Source: SAR202-VII-2 sp965263165 (GTDB lineage: Bacteria > Chloroflexota > Dehalococcoidia > Lucifugimonadales > SAR202-VII-2). From it: a stretch of DNA of 64,000 bases. Of this stretch, positions 8,711 to 18,166 are shown in pieces. The translations under genes and the position numbers were made by a program. The stretch lies in assembly GCA_965263165.1 (NCBI GenBank), contig OZ253584.1, forward strand, positions 62,001 to 126,000. Direction: 5' to 3'. The notes below the pieces were generated by a model. That model was given only the letters and a program-made list of their open reading frames with translations. It was not told the DNA's origin and searched no databases. Numbering within the stretch: the stretch's first letter is position 1; the number at the start of each line of letters is the position of its first letter.

Positions 8711-10210
8711 CTACGGGAACCTGAACCGGACCAGGTCCGGCAACGCGCTGTCGAGCACATCGGTGATCACGGCGGGGTACACGCCCACAACCACAATGGC
8801 AACGACCAGCGCTATCAAGGGCGCCCTCTCCAGCCAGGACGCGTCGCCGACGCCTTCATGGCGGCCAGACGGCGGCCCAAACAGGACGCGTTGGAGCGTC
8901 CACAGAATGTACCCGGCCGCAAGCACCACGCCGAAGGCGGCGAAGGCCGTGGGCCAAGCGTGCGCCTTGAAGGCGCCCAGGAACACCATGATCTCCGCAA
9001 CGAACCCGCTCAGGCCAGGCAGACCCAGGGACGCCAACCCAGCGATAACAAATGTCACCGCAACGAACGGCATCCTCGGCGCCAGGCCCTTGATGTCCGG
9101 TATGTGACGCGTGTGCACCTTCTCATAGACCAAACCCACCAGCGCGAACAGGAGGCCCGTGATGGTGCCGTGCGTGAACATCTGCACGGACGCCCCGGTG
9201 ATGCCCACGGTGGCAAACCCACCGCCAAGCGCAGACACGGACGTCACTCCCAGCAGCACGAACCCCATGTGGCTAACGGAACTGTACGCCACCAGGCGCT
9301 TCAGGTCGGTCTGTCGCATGGTAACAACCGCTCCGTACAGAATCGAGAACGCCGCCAGCACCGCCAACGGCTTCCCGTAGTCGCTGGCCACGTCCGGAAA
9401 CATCGACAGGCAGACTCGCAGAATGCCGTACCCCCCCATCTTCAACAAAACGCCCGCCAGCATCACGCTGACCGCCGTCGGGGCGTCCGTGTGGGCGTCC
9501 GGCAACCAGGTGTGGACGGGCCAAATCGGCAGCTTGACCGCGAAGGCGGCGAAGAAGAAGAAGAAGGCCACCGCCGCTGGCATGATCATCTTGGAGTAGG
9601 GAATCGCCAGCCCCAACTCCTGCGTGATCCGAATCATGTCGAACGTTCCCGTGGCGAAGTAGAGGGCCAGGATGCCCACCAGCATAAACGCCGACCCCAG
9701 AAACGTGAACGCGACGAACTTCATCGCCGAGTAGGTGGGCCTTCCCGTCCCCCACATAGAGATCAGGAAGTACATGGGGATCAGTTCGATCTCCCAGAAA
9801 ATGAAGAACAGCAGGAAGTCCAGGGCCACGAAAACGCCCATGACCGCCGTCCAGAGGAGCAGCAGCCACATAAAGTACTCTCTCACCCGGTTCTGCACGC
9901 TCCAGGACACGAACACCGCGCAGGCCCCCAGAAGTCCCGTCAGCAACACCATCGGTGCGCTCAGCCCGTCCATGCCCAGGAAGTACTGAGCATTGAGCGC
10001 CGGTATCCAGTTGGCGGCTCTATCTACGAGCTGCACCCCGCCCTGCGCCGAGTCGTAGGAAGCAAAAGCCACGATGCTCAGGGCGAGTTCGGCTACAGCG
10101 ACGATGCCCGCGATCCATCGGACCTGCTGCTTGTCCCGCGCCAGAAGCGCGATGACCAAGGCTGCCGCCGCCGGCAGGAATACCAGGGTAGTGAGAAGGC
10201 CTACGAACAC
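8711..10210 (-). CDS. nuoM: NADH-quinone oxidoreductase subunit M
   Basis: The second antiporter-like subunit (499 residues). Key marks are the FWEIELIPMYFLI helix with the conserved glutamate, AVKLPIWPVHTWLPDAHTDA with the helix-breaking proline and lysine, and the DLKRLVAYSS motif. It lies between nuoL (66 bp upstream) and nuoN in the usual complex I order. Expected in the distal part of the membrane arm. Confidence 0.96.
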   Translation of the reverse strand: MFVGLLTTLVFLPAAAALVIALLARDKQQVRWIAGIVAVAELALSIVAFASYDSAQGGVQLVDRAANWIPALNAQYFLGMDGLSAPMVLLTGLLGACAVFVSWSVQNRVREYFMWLLLLWTAVMGVFVALDFLLFFIFWEIELIPMYFLISMWGTGRPTYSAMKFVAFTFLGSAFMLVGILALYFATGTFDMIRITQELGLAIPYSKMIMPAAVAFFFFFAAFAVKLPIWPVHTWLPDAHTDAPTAVSVMLAGVLLKMGGYGILRVCLSMFPDVASDYGKPLAVLAAFSILYGAVVTMRQTDLKRLVAYSSVSHMGFVLLGVTSVSALGGGFATVGITGASVQMFTHGTITGLLFALVGLVYEKVHTRHIPDIKGLAPRMPFVAVTFVIAGLASLGLPGLSGFVAEIMVFLGAFKAHAWPTAFAAFGVVLAAGYILWTLQRVLFGPPSGRHEGVGDASWLERAPLIALVVAIVVVGVYPAVITDVLDSALPDLVRFRFP

Positions 10211-10276
10211 CCGGTTATCCTCCTGGACCTTTCATGTTTACCTTTTCCTCTCTCGCCTGCCTTCCCCGCGGGCCGC

Positions 10277-12337
10277 CTAGCCCCAAATGAGGAACGCCGC
10301 AACAAGCACTATGATTCCCGCCGATATGCCGATGCCGTACACCTGCACTTGCCCCGTCTGAGCCTGCGCCATGGCCCGGCCCAGGTTGCGCCCGGTCCAG
10401 CCCAGGACGTTGACGACGCCGTCCACCAGCCTAGAATCGAATCCAGCCGTGATGAACGCTATACCCTTGTAGAAGACCCGGGAAACCAGGGCGCCCTCAT
10501 AGAGCTCGTCCACGTAGTACTTGCGGTAGACGAGCCGGTATAGCCCCGGCAACGCTCCCGCCACCCGGTCGGTGGACATGCGCCTGGCCACGTAGAACCA
10601 GTAGGCAAGCAGGATCCCCGCAATGGCCACAGCGCTGGCCACCAGGGCCAGCCCAACATTGATATCCGCCGCAGGCTCATGGAACGAAAGCAGCGGCTCC
10701 TGGGGCATGACGAGGTTGTGTGAGAACCAGTGCTGTTGAATAACGCCCAGGTCGAACGGCGGATTGGCGATGAATCCCGCCGCCACCGCCGCCACCGCCA
10801 ACAGGACCATCGGTAGCACCATCGTCGCCGGCGACTCGCCCAAGTGAACGTGCCCGCCCCTCTTCTCCTCCTCGTCAGCCGACAGCGTTACCCGTTGTCC
10901 GTCAAAGACGGAGGAGGAGGATGCGTCGGCAATCTTCTGCTCAACGCCGCCCCGGAACTCCCCGTGGAAGGTGAGGAATATGACGCGGAAGATGTAGAAG
11001 GCAGTCATAAGGGCAGCCAGGATGCCCAGAATGTAAACGAGCATCCCCACGCCACCCTGATTGAACGCGTGGGCCAGAATTTCGTCCTTGCTCCACCACC
11101 CTGCGAAGAAGGGGAACCCCGCCAGGCTCAGGCCGCCCAGGAGGAAGGTGGCGTACGTCCACTTCATATGCTTCCGCAGCCCCCCCATGTACCGCATATC
11201 GAAGGTGCCCGCAGCGTGGTTCACGCTGCCCGAACCCAGGAACAGAAGAGCCTTGAAGAAAGCGTGCGTGAACAGGTGGAAGATCGCCGCGTCGTACGCG
11301 CCCACTCCCAGAGCCAGCATCATGTACCCAAGTTGGCTGATCGTGGAATAGGCCAACACCCGTTTGATGTCGTGCATGACGAGGCCCATCGTGGCCCCGA
11401 AGAAGGCGGTGATCCCGCCAATCAGCGCCACGAGCGTCATGGCCGCCGTCATGCCGACATGGGGGTCGGGCGCAAATACGGGGAAGAATCGCGCCACCAG
11501 GAACACGCCCGCCGCCACCATGGTGGCGGCGTGAATGAGCGCGCTGACGGGCGTGGGACCCTCCATCGCGTCCGGTAGCCATGTATGCAGCGGGACCTGC
11601 GCCGACTTGCCTATGGCGCCCGCGAAGATGCCCCCGGCCAGCCATGCCAGCGCCGTGGTCCCCAGAAGGCCCAGCACCGCCGCCTGGTGAATGTCGGGGA
11701 TCTCCAGCGAGTTGAGGCCCGCCGCCGTGAAGGTCTCTTGGTTGAAGAAGAAGTAGAGGATTGCGAGGAGCAGCCCGAAGTCTCCGATCCGCGTGACGAT
11801 GAACGCCTTCTTCGCCGCCGCAGCCGCAGCCGCCCGCTGATACCAAAAACCGATCAGCAGGTACGAGCTCAGCCCCACCAACTCCCAGAACACGAAGAGT
11901 TGAATCAGATTGCGGGCCATCACCAATCCCAGCATGGCCGCAGTGAACAGCGACATGATGGCGAAGTAGCGGGCATAGCCAGCGTCGTCCTTCATGTAGC
12001 CCATGGAGTAGATCTGCACCATCAGGCTGACGCTGGAGGCCACCACGAGCATGATGGCCGTCAGGCTGTCCATATAGATGCCGACGGAGAAGATGAATGC
12101 CTCTCCGCCCCCAAGGCTCACCCATTCGTGGGCCGCCCAGCCGATGGCTTCCTCGTGGCCAAGCACCGACTGCAAGGCCCAGCAGGAGAGCGCCAGCGAC
12201 CCGCCGATCGCCAGGATCGCCAGGTAGGCGCTCACCCGAGCATAGCGGTTGAAAAAGGGCCGAATGACCAGCCCAATGACAAGGAAGCTGGCTATAGGCA
12301 GGAAGAATATTGCCCAGGCAGCGGCTTCAGAGATCAT
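10277..12337 (-). CDS. nuoL: NADH-quinone oxidoreductase subunit L
   Basis: The largest, terminal antiporter-like subunit (686 residues). It has the FWELVGLSSYLLIGFW helix, the HTWLPDAMEGPTPVSALIH region and DIKRVLAYSTISQLGYM. The long C-terminal part holds a hydrophilic stretch (ADEEEKRGGHVHLG) and then further hydrophobic segments, consistent with the lateral helix and terminal anchor of NuoL. Its start lies only 3 bp after the stop of the small DUF2007-like gene, so the two are likely co-translated. Confidence 0.96.
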   Translation of the reverse strand: MISEAAAWAIFFLPIASFLVIGLVIRPFFNRYARVSAYLAILAIGGSLALSCWALQSVLGHEEAIGWAAHEWVSLGGGEAFIFSVGIYMDSLTAIMLVVASSVSLMVQIYSMGYMKDDAGYARYFAIMSLFTAAMLGLVMARNLIQLFVFWELVGLSSYLLIGFWYQRAAAAAAAKKAFIVTRIGDFGLLLAILYFFFNQETFTAAGLNSLEIPDIHQAAVLGLLGTTALAWLAGGIFAGAIGKSAQVPLHTWLPDAMEGPTPVSALIHAATMVAAGVFLVARFFPVFAPDPHVGMTAAMTLVALIGGITAFFGATMGLVMHDIKRVLAYSTISQLGYMMLALGVGAYDAAIFHLFTHAFFKALLFLGSGSVNHAAGTFDMRYMGGLRKHMKWTYATFLLGGLSLAGFPFFAGWWSKDEILAHAFNQGGVGMLVYILGILAALMTAFYIFRVIFLTFHGEFRGGVEQKIADASSSSVFDGQRVTLSADEEEKRGGHVHLGESPATMVLPMVLLAVAAVAAGFIANPPFDLGVIQQHWFSHNLVMPQEPLLSFHEPAADINVGLALVASAVAIAGILLAYWFYVARRMSTDRVAGALPGLYRLVYRKYYVDELYEGALVSRVFYKGIAFITAGFDSRLVDGVVNVLGWTGRNLGRAMAQAQTGQVQVYGIGISAGIIVLVAAFLIWG

Positions 12338-12340
12338 CGA

Positions 12341-12535
12341 CTACAGTTTCCTCACGATTTCGTCTGCTACGTGCTCGCGTCCGTGGGGCACCATTACCCG
12401 GAAGGGGATCCGTTCCCCCCATTCGAGCACGTCCCCCTCCGGAAGAATCCGCGTGGGGAGGCCCTCCCCCTCGAGGATGTTCTTCCACATCTCGGCAATC
12501 ATCAGATTGGGTGCTTTTTTGTATTCGGCCCACAT
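12341..12535 (-). CDS. Small DUF2007-like protein inside the nuo operon
   Basis: A 64-residue soluble protein between nuoK and nuoL. The ATG at 12535 follows GGGAGA by a good distance. The core (MIAEMWKNILEGEGLPTRIL, then EGDVLEWGERIPFRVMVP) matches the pattern of the DUF2007 family of small putative signal-transducing proteins: a helix with an L-x-G/A-x-G-[IL]-P turn followed by two strands and a C-terminal helix. The family call is from memory of that pattern. Its role in complex I assembly or regulation is unknown; it may simply be carried in the operon. Confidence 0.7.
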   Translation of the reverse strand: MWAEYKKAPNLMIAEMWKNILEGEGLPTRILPEGDVLEWGERIPFRVMVPHGREHVADEIVRKL

Positions 12536-12624
12536 GGCCGTCTCCCTCTGGCATAGTTCGGCGGGCTTTTCGGCCCGCTCCTCTCGTCTCCCGCTGCGGC
12601 GCCCTCTCTGCCTGGCGCCCTGCC

Positions 12625-12978
12625 CTAGTGCTGCATCTGGTTCATCTCGGTGACGTCAACGGATTGGCGCGTCCGATAGGCTGCTATGACGATCGCCAGG
12701 CCCACTGCTATTTCAGCCGCCGCCACGGTGATGATGAACAGCGCAAAGGCCTGCCCCGTCAGCACCGACGTCAGGACAATGCCCCCCTCGTTCGGGTTGG
12801 CCAATATTGCCGCCGGAGTGACGTACCGGGACATCGCTACCGCCGCTATCGTCACCCCCGTGAACATCAGCTCCACCGACATCAGCACGGTGATGATGTT
12901 CCGTTTGGCAAGCGCCCCGTAGAGCCCAATGCAAAATACCACTCCCGACATGACTAGATAGTGTTCAAGTCCCGGCAT
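12625..12978 (-). CDS. nuoK: NADH-quinone oxidoreductase subunit K
   Basis: A small three-helix membrane subunit (117 residues). It contains RNIITVLMSVELMFTGV with the conserved membrane glutamate and FIITVAAAEIAVGLAIVI with the second one, both needed for proton transfer in the E-channel. Its start immediately abuts the nuoJ stop (no spacer). Confidence 0.95.
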   Translation of the reverse strand: MPGLEHYLVMSGVVFCIGLYGALAKRNIITVLMSVELMFTGVTIAAVAMSRYVTPAAILANPNEGGIVLTSVLTGQAFALFIITVAAAEIAVGLAIVIAAYRTRQSVDVTEMNQMQH

Positions 12979-13491
12979 CTATCGCTCCTTCACCAGGACG
13001 ATGGCGCCGATTATCGCCGACACCAGCAGCACCGCGGCAATTTCGATTGCCAGCGCGTACTCGTTCAGCAGGACCGAGCCCAACTGAGAAGTCGTATCGC
13101 TGAAGACCAAGTGTATCGGCGACCCACTGGTCAAATCGGGCAGCTTGGTCCACGCGGTCGTGGCAACAACATAGACAATCGACGCCAACAGCAGTGACGC
13201 CAGCGTCAGCGCCGGCATCTGGAACCGGTTGAAGGGATTGCCCCGATGCACGTCGCGGGTGAGCATGACGGCAAATATCACGAGAATGGATATCGCTCCC
13301 ACGTAGATCAGGAGCTGCACCACCGCCAGGAACTCCGCCCTGAGGAGGATGAAGAATCCAACCACGGACAGGAAGGTGACGGCAAGCATCAGCGCGGCCT
13401 TGAACAGGTCGCGAATGTGAATGACCATCAGAGCGGCAAGAACGATGCCGCCCGCAAGGGAGTACCACACGATGACCTGAAAAGCGGGCAT
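12979..13491 (-). CDS. nuoJ: NADH-quinone oxidoreductase subunit J
   Basis: A membrane subunit of 170 residues with five predicted helices. It has the NuoJ signature around VVQLLIYVGAISILVIFAVM, which includes the glycine that forms the pi-bulge in the third helix. It abuts nuoI upstream and nuoK downstream with no gap. Charged residues are confined to loops and the C-terminus. Confidence 0.94.
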   Translation of the reverse strand: MPAFQVIVWYSLAGGIVLAALMVIHIRDLFKAALMLAVTFLSVVGFFILLRAEFLAVVQLLIYVGAISILVIFAVMLTRDVHRGNPFNRFQMPALTLASLLLASIVYVVATTAWTKLPDLTSGSPIHLVFSDTTSQLGSVLLNEYALAIEIAAVLLVSAIIGAIVLVKER

Positions 13492-14130
13492 CTACTCCTC
13501 TTCCTCCCCGGAGTCCTCATCGTGGCCGGGCAGCGCCGGGGCCTGGGTCACCGTCTCCAGCGCGCCGGGCGCTTCGAGCTGCCACTCGTAGTGGGCGCCC
13601 GCCGGCCCATGCATCGTCTCGCCCAGGTGCCGCCGCCCAACGTCCCTCCATTCCAAGGGCTGGCCCTCGTAGGGGTCGTAGCGGCGCTGTTCCAACTGCG
13701 GCCGGAACCAGGTCGAAGGGCGCTTCTCCGCCGCCTTCAACTCGTCCACCGTGATCACGAGTCCGTCCCGGCGATAGCGGCCCCGCTCGAACCCGGAGCC
13801 CATGAACAAGGCGTCGTATGGGCACGCCTCAACGCACAGGCCGCAGAACATGCACCGCCCGATGTCAATGTCGAAGGTGTCGATCTTGTAGCTATCGCCT
13901 TCCTGGACGTTCTGCCCGCTGGGGCTGGTCTCGATCTTGATGATGCCCAGGGGGCAGTACTTGGCGCAAGACGCGCAGCCGGTGCAGCGCTCCTCGTACC
14001 AAGCAAACTCCTCGCCCCGGAAGCGGCCATGCTGCGGTGCCCGCTCCTCAGGATAGTTGATTGTCACCGGCGTCCTGAAGAGGTTGCGAAAGGTGACGCT
14101 GAGGCCCTTGATAATGCCTATGCCGTACAT
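13492..14130 (-). CDS. nuoI: NADH-quinone oxidoreductase subunit I, 2x[4Fe-4S]
   Basis: A peripheral-arm ferredoxin-like subunit (212 residues) that carries clusters N6a and N6b. Two full CxxCxxCxxxCP motifs are visible: CTGCASCAKYCP and CMFCGLCVEACP. The N-terminal amphipathic helix (GLSVTFRNLF) would lie on the membrane. The C-terminus extends about 80 residues past the second motif into an acidic tail ending in EDSGEEEE, longer than in E. coli. Confidence 0.95.
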   Translation of the reverse strand: MYGIGIIKGLSVTFRNLFRTPVTINYPEERAPQHGRFRGEEFAWYEERCTGCASCAKYCPLGIIKIETSPSGQNVQEGDSYKIDTFDIDIGRCMFCGLCVEACPYDALFMGSGFERGRYRRDGLVITVDELKAAEKRPSTWFRPQLEQRRYDPYEGQPLEWRDVGRRHLGETMHGPAGAHYEWQLEAPGALETVTQAPALPGHDEDSGEEEE

Positions 14131-15345
14131 CTATTGCACCTCTGCAGGCCTACTGCCCAGGGGAACGTCTCGATACAGACTCGCTATTCTGGGCACCACG
14201 TTGTAGCGCCGCTGGCCCAAAACGTTGGCCCAACCAACCAGCGCCACAACGGCCAGGACCGAGTTGATGCCCGCCATAATCCAGAGCGTGTTCGTGGTCA
14301 GGCTGCCGTCGGGCTCCCGCAGGAAGTAGACCTCCAGCGCCGTAGCAAACAGGGCCACCACGCTCAGTGGCAGCAAGAATTTCCAGGCGAAGGCCAGTAT
14401 CTGGTCCACGCGAAGCCTGGGAATGGTTACCCGAATCCACAGGAACAGGAAGATGAACATGCTCATCTTCAGCAGGAACCACACCGACGACGGCAGGAAC
14501 GGCCACCGCCAACCCTGGAGGAAGATCGTCGTCGCCAAGCCGGACGCCACAATCACCGAGGCGAACTCCGCAAGCATGAACATGCCGAACTTCATGCCGC
14601 TGTACTCGGTGTGATACCCAGCGATCAACTCGGACTCCGCCTCCACAATGTCGAATGGAGCCCGGTTCATTTCCGCCGAGATCGCCATCATGAAGATCAC
14701 GAAGGCCAGCGGCTGCACCAGCAGGTAGGGCACATTCTGCGTCTGCACTATCGTGCCCAGCGCCAACGACCCTGACAGCAGCGCCACCGAGCCCAGTGCG
14801 ATGATCAGCGGGATCTCGTAGCTGATCAGCATTGCCACCGCCCTGCCCGCCCCAAAGAGCGCATACCGGTTGCCCGACGCCCATCCCGCCATGAAGATGG
14901 CCAGGGTGGAGAAGCCGGTGATGGCCACGACGAACAGCAAGCCAACGTTGAGATCGGTGATGGCGATGTTCTTGGCGATCGGCAGCACCGCCACAATCAT
15001 CGGCACGGGGAAGAACATCACCACCGGCGCGATGTTGAACACCCACCGGTCGGCTCCGCGGGGAACGATGTCCTCCTTCCCCAGGATCTTCAACGCGTCG
15101 GCGATGGGCTGAAGAAGACCGAACGGACCCCACCGGTTGGGACCCAGCCTGGCCTGGAACCGTCCCATGGCGCGGCGCTCCACCCAGATGTACAGCGTCG
15201 CCAACAGCATCATGCCGTTCACGATGGTGAACATGACAGTGAACCCGGCGATGAAGTAGGCCAGCCAGCCGGGCAGCACGGTGTCCAGGGTCAGGTAAAT
15301 GCCCCGGTACCATGTGTTCAGCTCAAAGAAGCCTCGAGGGTCCAC
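14131..15345 (-). CDS. nuoH: NADH-quinone oxidoreductase subunit H
   Basis: The membrane subunit that forms much of the quinone chamber (404 residues). It has RRAMGRFQARLGPNRWGPFG, the highly conserved first loop, and ERAPFDI-type sequence (NRAPFDIVEAESELIAGYHT) with the loop glutamates. At 404 residues it is longer than many bacterial NuoH (about 330). It starts with GTG overlapping the nuoD stop by one base (TAGTG). Confidence 0.95.
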   Translation of the reverse strand: MDPRGFFELNTWYRGIYLTLDTVLPGWLAYFIAGFTVMFTIVNGMMLLATLYIWVERRAMGRFQARLGPNRWGPFGLLQPIADALKILGKEDIVPRGADRWVFNIAPVVMFFPVPMIVAVLPIAKNIAITDLNVGLLFVVAITGFSTLAIFMAGWASGNRYALFGAGRAVAMLISYEIPLIIALGSVALLSGSLALGTIVQTQNVPYLLVQPLAFVIFMMAISAEMNRAPFDIVEAESELIAGYHTEYSGMKFGMFMLAEFASVIVASGLATTIFLQGWRWPFLPSSVWFLLKMSMFIFLFLWIRVTIPRLRVDQILAFAWKFLLPLSVVALFATALEVYFLREPDGSLTTNTLWIMAGINSVLAVVALVGWANVLGQRRYNVVPRIASLYRDVPLGSRPAEVQ

Positions 15346-16454
15346 TAGCGGTCAACCTCGCCCATGTTGATGTCGGTGCTTCCAAACGTCACGATCAGGT
15401 CGGCTAGCTTGTAGCCGACCAGCAGGTCGCTCAATACCGACAGGTTGATCATGGAAGGCGACCGTATCTTGCAGCGGTACGGCGCAATTGTCCCATCGCT
15501 TACCAGATAGAAGCCCAGTTCGCCCTTGGGCGACTCTACCCTTCCATAGGCCTCGGCGTCGGCCGGGGGCCTGAACACATAGGGAACCTCCGCTCGGGCG
15601 GGCCCCGTCGGTGGAATCTGATCGCGGCACTGCTTCACGATGCGAAGACTCTGCCGCATCTCCTCGATTCGGATCTTGTAGCGGTCCCAGTTGTCGCCCC
15701 GAGTGCCCACGGGAATGTCGAAGTCCAAGCGGTCGTAGATGTCATACGGGTCCGCCTTGCGAATGTCCCATCGAACACCCGTGGAGCGCAGGATGGGGCC
15801 GGACACCGAGCCGCTGATCGCCGTCTGTGGGTTCAGCACGCCCACGCCAAAGGTGCGGCCAACAATGATCTCATTCTCGGTCAGCAGGCGGTCCAGCTCG
15901 TCGATGTAACCGGGCATGTCCTGAAGAAAGCTGTCGAGGGCGGGCCAGAACTCGGCGGGGGCGTCCTGAAAGACGCCGCCGGGCCGCATATAGCTGACGG
16001 TGATGCGGGCGCCGCACAGCATCTCGAACATCTCCAGAATGCGCTCGCGCTCGCGAAAGCAATACATGAGGGGCGTGGCGAAGGCCCCCAGATCCTGGAG
16101 GAAGAAGCCGGTGGCCACAAGGTGGCTGGCAATCCGCTGAAGCTCCGCCGCCATGACCCGCAGGAACATTCCCCGCTCCGACGGCTCGATGCCCGCCAGG
16201 CGTTCAACGGCAAGGCAATAGGCCTGATTGTTGGTCTGCGAGGCCACGTAGTCCAGGCGGTCGGTCAGCGTAATGACCTGGACGTAATTCCGCTCCTCCG
16301 CCAGCTTCTCCGATCCTCGGTGGAGGTAGCCGAAAACGGGTTCAACGTTCAGTATGTCCTCACCGTCGAAGGTAACCCGCATCCGGAACACGCCATGCGT
16401 GCTCGGGTGCTGAGGCCCTATATTGACGGTGATCGGCTCGGTCCTTAGCGCCAT
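15345..16454 (-). CDS. nuoD: NADH-quinone oxidoreductase subunit D (49 kDa)
   Basis: A peripheral-arm subunit that forms the quinone-binding site with NuoB (369 residues). It has the signature VNIGPQHPSTHGVFRMRV, then YLHRGSEKLAEERNY, and ends in the conserved FGSTDINMGEVDR. The ATG at 16454 gives the usual NuoD N-terminus; the frame stays open a further 13 codons to a TTG, which is less likely. There is a gap of 169 bp to nuoC with no gene in it. Confidence 0.95.
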   Translation of the reverse strand: MALRTEPITVNIGPQHPSTHGVFRMRVTFDGEDILNVEPVFGYLHRGSEKLAEERNYVQVITLTDRLDYVASQTNNQAYCLAVERLAGIEPSERGMFLRVMAAELQRIASHLVATGFFLQDLGAFATPLMYCFRERERILEMFEMLCGARITVSYMRPGGVFQDAPAEFWPALDSFLQDMPGYIDELDRLLTENEIIVGRTFGVGVLNPQTAISGSVSGPILRSTGVRWDIRKADPYDIYDRLDFDIPVGTRGDNWDRYKIRIEEMRQSLRIVKQCRDQIPPTGPARAEVPYVFRPPADAEAYGRVESPKGELGFYLVSDGTIAPYRCKIRSPSMINLSVLSDLLVGYKLADLIVTFGSTDINMGEVDR

Positions 16455-16623
16455 GCCTACTCTGACTTCCCGGCGTATAACGGTTTCCGGCAATCTTTGC
16501 CAGGGGACTCATTGGACTCTGTGGCTCGCGCCTTGTCTTCATCCTGCCCGCCCACAGGAGTTGGCGTGGAACGCCCCTCTCGAACATCTCTGGCCTACGG
16601 CGCCCCGCCCGCCATGACGGCCT

Positions 16624-17100
16624 CTAGCCGCCGTGCGGCCAGGTGTAGGGCAGCGGTGCCTCCAGGTAGTCCCTTCTGAGGGGGTGTCCTTCGTAGCCCT
16701 CCCACAACAGAAGCCGCCTGAGATCCGGATGCCCCGTGAAGACGATCCCCATCAGGTCGTAGATCTCCCGCTCCTGTAGGTTTGCGCCCTTCCACAGATC
16801 AGCAACCGAGGGCAGCGACGGATCATCCCTACCCCAGCACTTCGCCTTGACCACGCCTGCGTGGTTGTGTCTCAACGACGTGAAGTGGTAGATCACCTCG
16901 AAATACTCTATGAAGTCCACGGCGGTGATCGCGTTCAGGTACTCGAAGTCCCAGGCCTCGGTGTTCTTGAGGTACGCGGCCACATCGTGCAACCGCTCGG
17001 GCACAACCCACACGGCGGAGTCGTTGGCCCCTTCCACGGCGCCAGGCAGCGCCTCCTCGATGCCCTCGGCGAGGACGAAACCCCTGAACCACGTGGTCAT
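16624..17100 (-). CDS. nuoC: NADH-quinone oxidoreductase subunit C (30 kDa)
   Basis: A peripheral-arm scaffold subunit of 158 residues. The diagnostic motif is LQEREIYDLMGIVFTGHPDL followed by RRLLLWEGYEGHPLRRDY. It is a stand-alone NuoC, not fused to NuoD as in E. coli. Its start abuts the nuoB stop. Confidence 0.93.
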   Translation of the reverse strand: MTTWFRGFVLAEGIEEALPGAVEGANDSAVWVVPERLHDVAAYLKNTEAWDFEYLNAITAVDFIEYFEVIYHFTSLRHNHAGVVKAKCWGRDDPSLPSVADLWKGANLQEREIYDLMGIVFTGHPDLRRLLLWEGYEGHPLRRDYLEAPLPYTWPHGG

Positions 17101-17733
17101 CTACGCCCCTGCCCGATTCCCTATCAAGCTGTAGCGCTTGATTTTCTCATGAAGCTGCATGATGCCGTACAGCAGCGCGTCAGGCCGCGGCGGGCATCCG
17201 GGCACGTAGACATCCACCGGAACGATGTGGTTTACCCCCGGCACCACGCTGTACGCCTGGTAATAGGGGCCGCCGCTCGTGGCGCACACCCCCATAGATA
17301 TCACCCACTTGGGCTCTGCCATCTGGTCGTAGATGCGCCGGATGGCCGGAGCCATCTTCCACGTAACGGTCCCGGCCACAATCATTAGGTCCGCCTGCCG
17401 GGGCGTTGCCCTGAAGGCCTCCATCCCAAAGCGGGCAATGTCGAACCTCGACATTGCCGTGGCCATCATCTCAAAGGCGCAGCAGGCAAGCCCAAACGCC
17501 ACCGGCCACACCGCCGACTTCCGGCTCCAGTTGATCAGGGCGTCCACGGTGGTCACCGCTACGTTCTTGTTCAATCCCTCCGGCGCCTCGATGATCGGCT
17601 CTGGGAATGGCTCGATACAGGAGGCCTTGAAGGCTGAGATAGTCTTCCCCTCCTCTATGTCAATGGCCAGCACGGCTTCCTGGAGGCTCACCCCAGGCTC
17701 CACTTCAATCTGCTTCGTCAGGTCAATAGCCAT
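17101..17733 (-). CDS. nuoB: NADH-quinone oxidoreductase subunit B, cluster N2
   Basis: A 210-residue subunit carrying the terminal [4Fe-4S] cluster N2. Ligands are in GLACCAFEMMA (tandem cysteines), MGVCATSGG and YVPGCPPRP. The ATG at 17733 follows GGGAG by about five bases. It gives an N-terminal extension of about 65 residues before the conserved VDALINWSRKSAVWPV core, longer than the E. coli protein. It lies 10 bp after nuoA. Confidence 0.95.
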   Translation of the reverse strand: MAIDLTKQIEVEPGVSLQEAVLAIDIEEGKTISAFKASCIEPFPEPIIEAPEGLNKNVAVTTVDALINWSRKSAVWPVAFGLACCAFEMMATAMSRFDIARFGMEAFRATPRQADLMIVAGTVTWKMAPAIRRIYDQMAEPKWVISMGVCATSGGPYYQAYSVVPGVNHIVPVDVYVPGCPPRPDALLYGIMQLHEKIKRYSLIGNRAGA

Positions 17734-17743
17734 TGAACTCCCG

Positions 17744-18127
17744 CTACTCCCACTCCAACGCGCCCTTGCGCCAGGCGTAGACCCAGCCCAGCAGCAGGAT
17801 GGACATAAACACGGCGATGGTGATGAGGGCGAAGCCGCCCAGCGCGTTGAACCGCGTGGCCCACGGGTACAGGAAGACAACCACCACATCGAAGGCCACG
17901 AAGAGCAGGCCGAATATGTAGTAACGGAAGTTGAACTGCACGTGCTGAAGCCCTATCGGCGTGACGCCGCACTCGTAGAGGCTAGATTTCACGGGGTTGG
18001 GCTTGTGAGGCCGGATGCCAACGAACCTGAGAGCGAAGGAGAGGATGATCATACTGGCCGGGATGAGGATGGCGATCCCGCTGTAGATCATGATCAGGCC
18101 GTACTGGCGAAGATAGTCGTCGACCAT
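17744..18127 (-). CDS. nuoA: NADH-quinone oxidoreductase subunit A
   Basis: First gene of the complex I operon: a 127-residue, three-helix membrane subunit. It has SLYECGVTPIG (the conserved loop between helices one and two) and FNFRYYIFGLLFVAFDVVVV with the helix aspartate. The start is the ATG after CGGGAGTGGC. With genes A, B, C, D, H, I, J, K, L, M and N present and E, F and G absent, the complex lacks its NADH-oxidising module. Confidence 0.95.
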   Translation of the reverse strand: MVDDYLRQYGLIMIYSGIAILIPASMIILSFALRFVGIRPHKPNPVKSSLYECGVTPIGLQHVQFNFRYYIFGLLFVAFDVVVVFLYPWATRFNALGGFALITIAVFMSILLLGWVYAWRKGALEWE

Positions 18128-18166
18128 GGGGTTGCCACTCCCGGCGCTGACGGATAGTCGGTGGCG

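Noticed and set aside
8702..10543. Very long plus-strand open frame opposite nuoM
   Set aside because: Its composition (His, Gln, Arg, Gly-rich) is that of an antisense shadow of a GC-rich membrane protein gene, and nuoM is certain.
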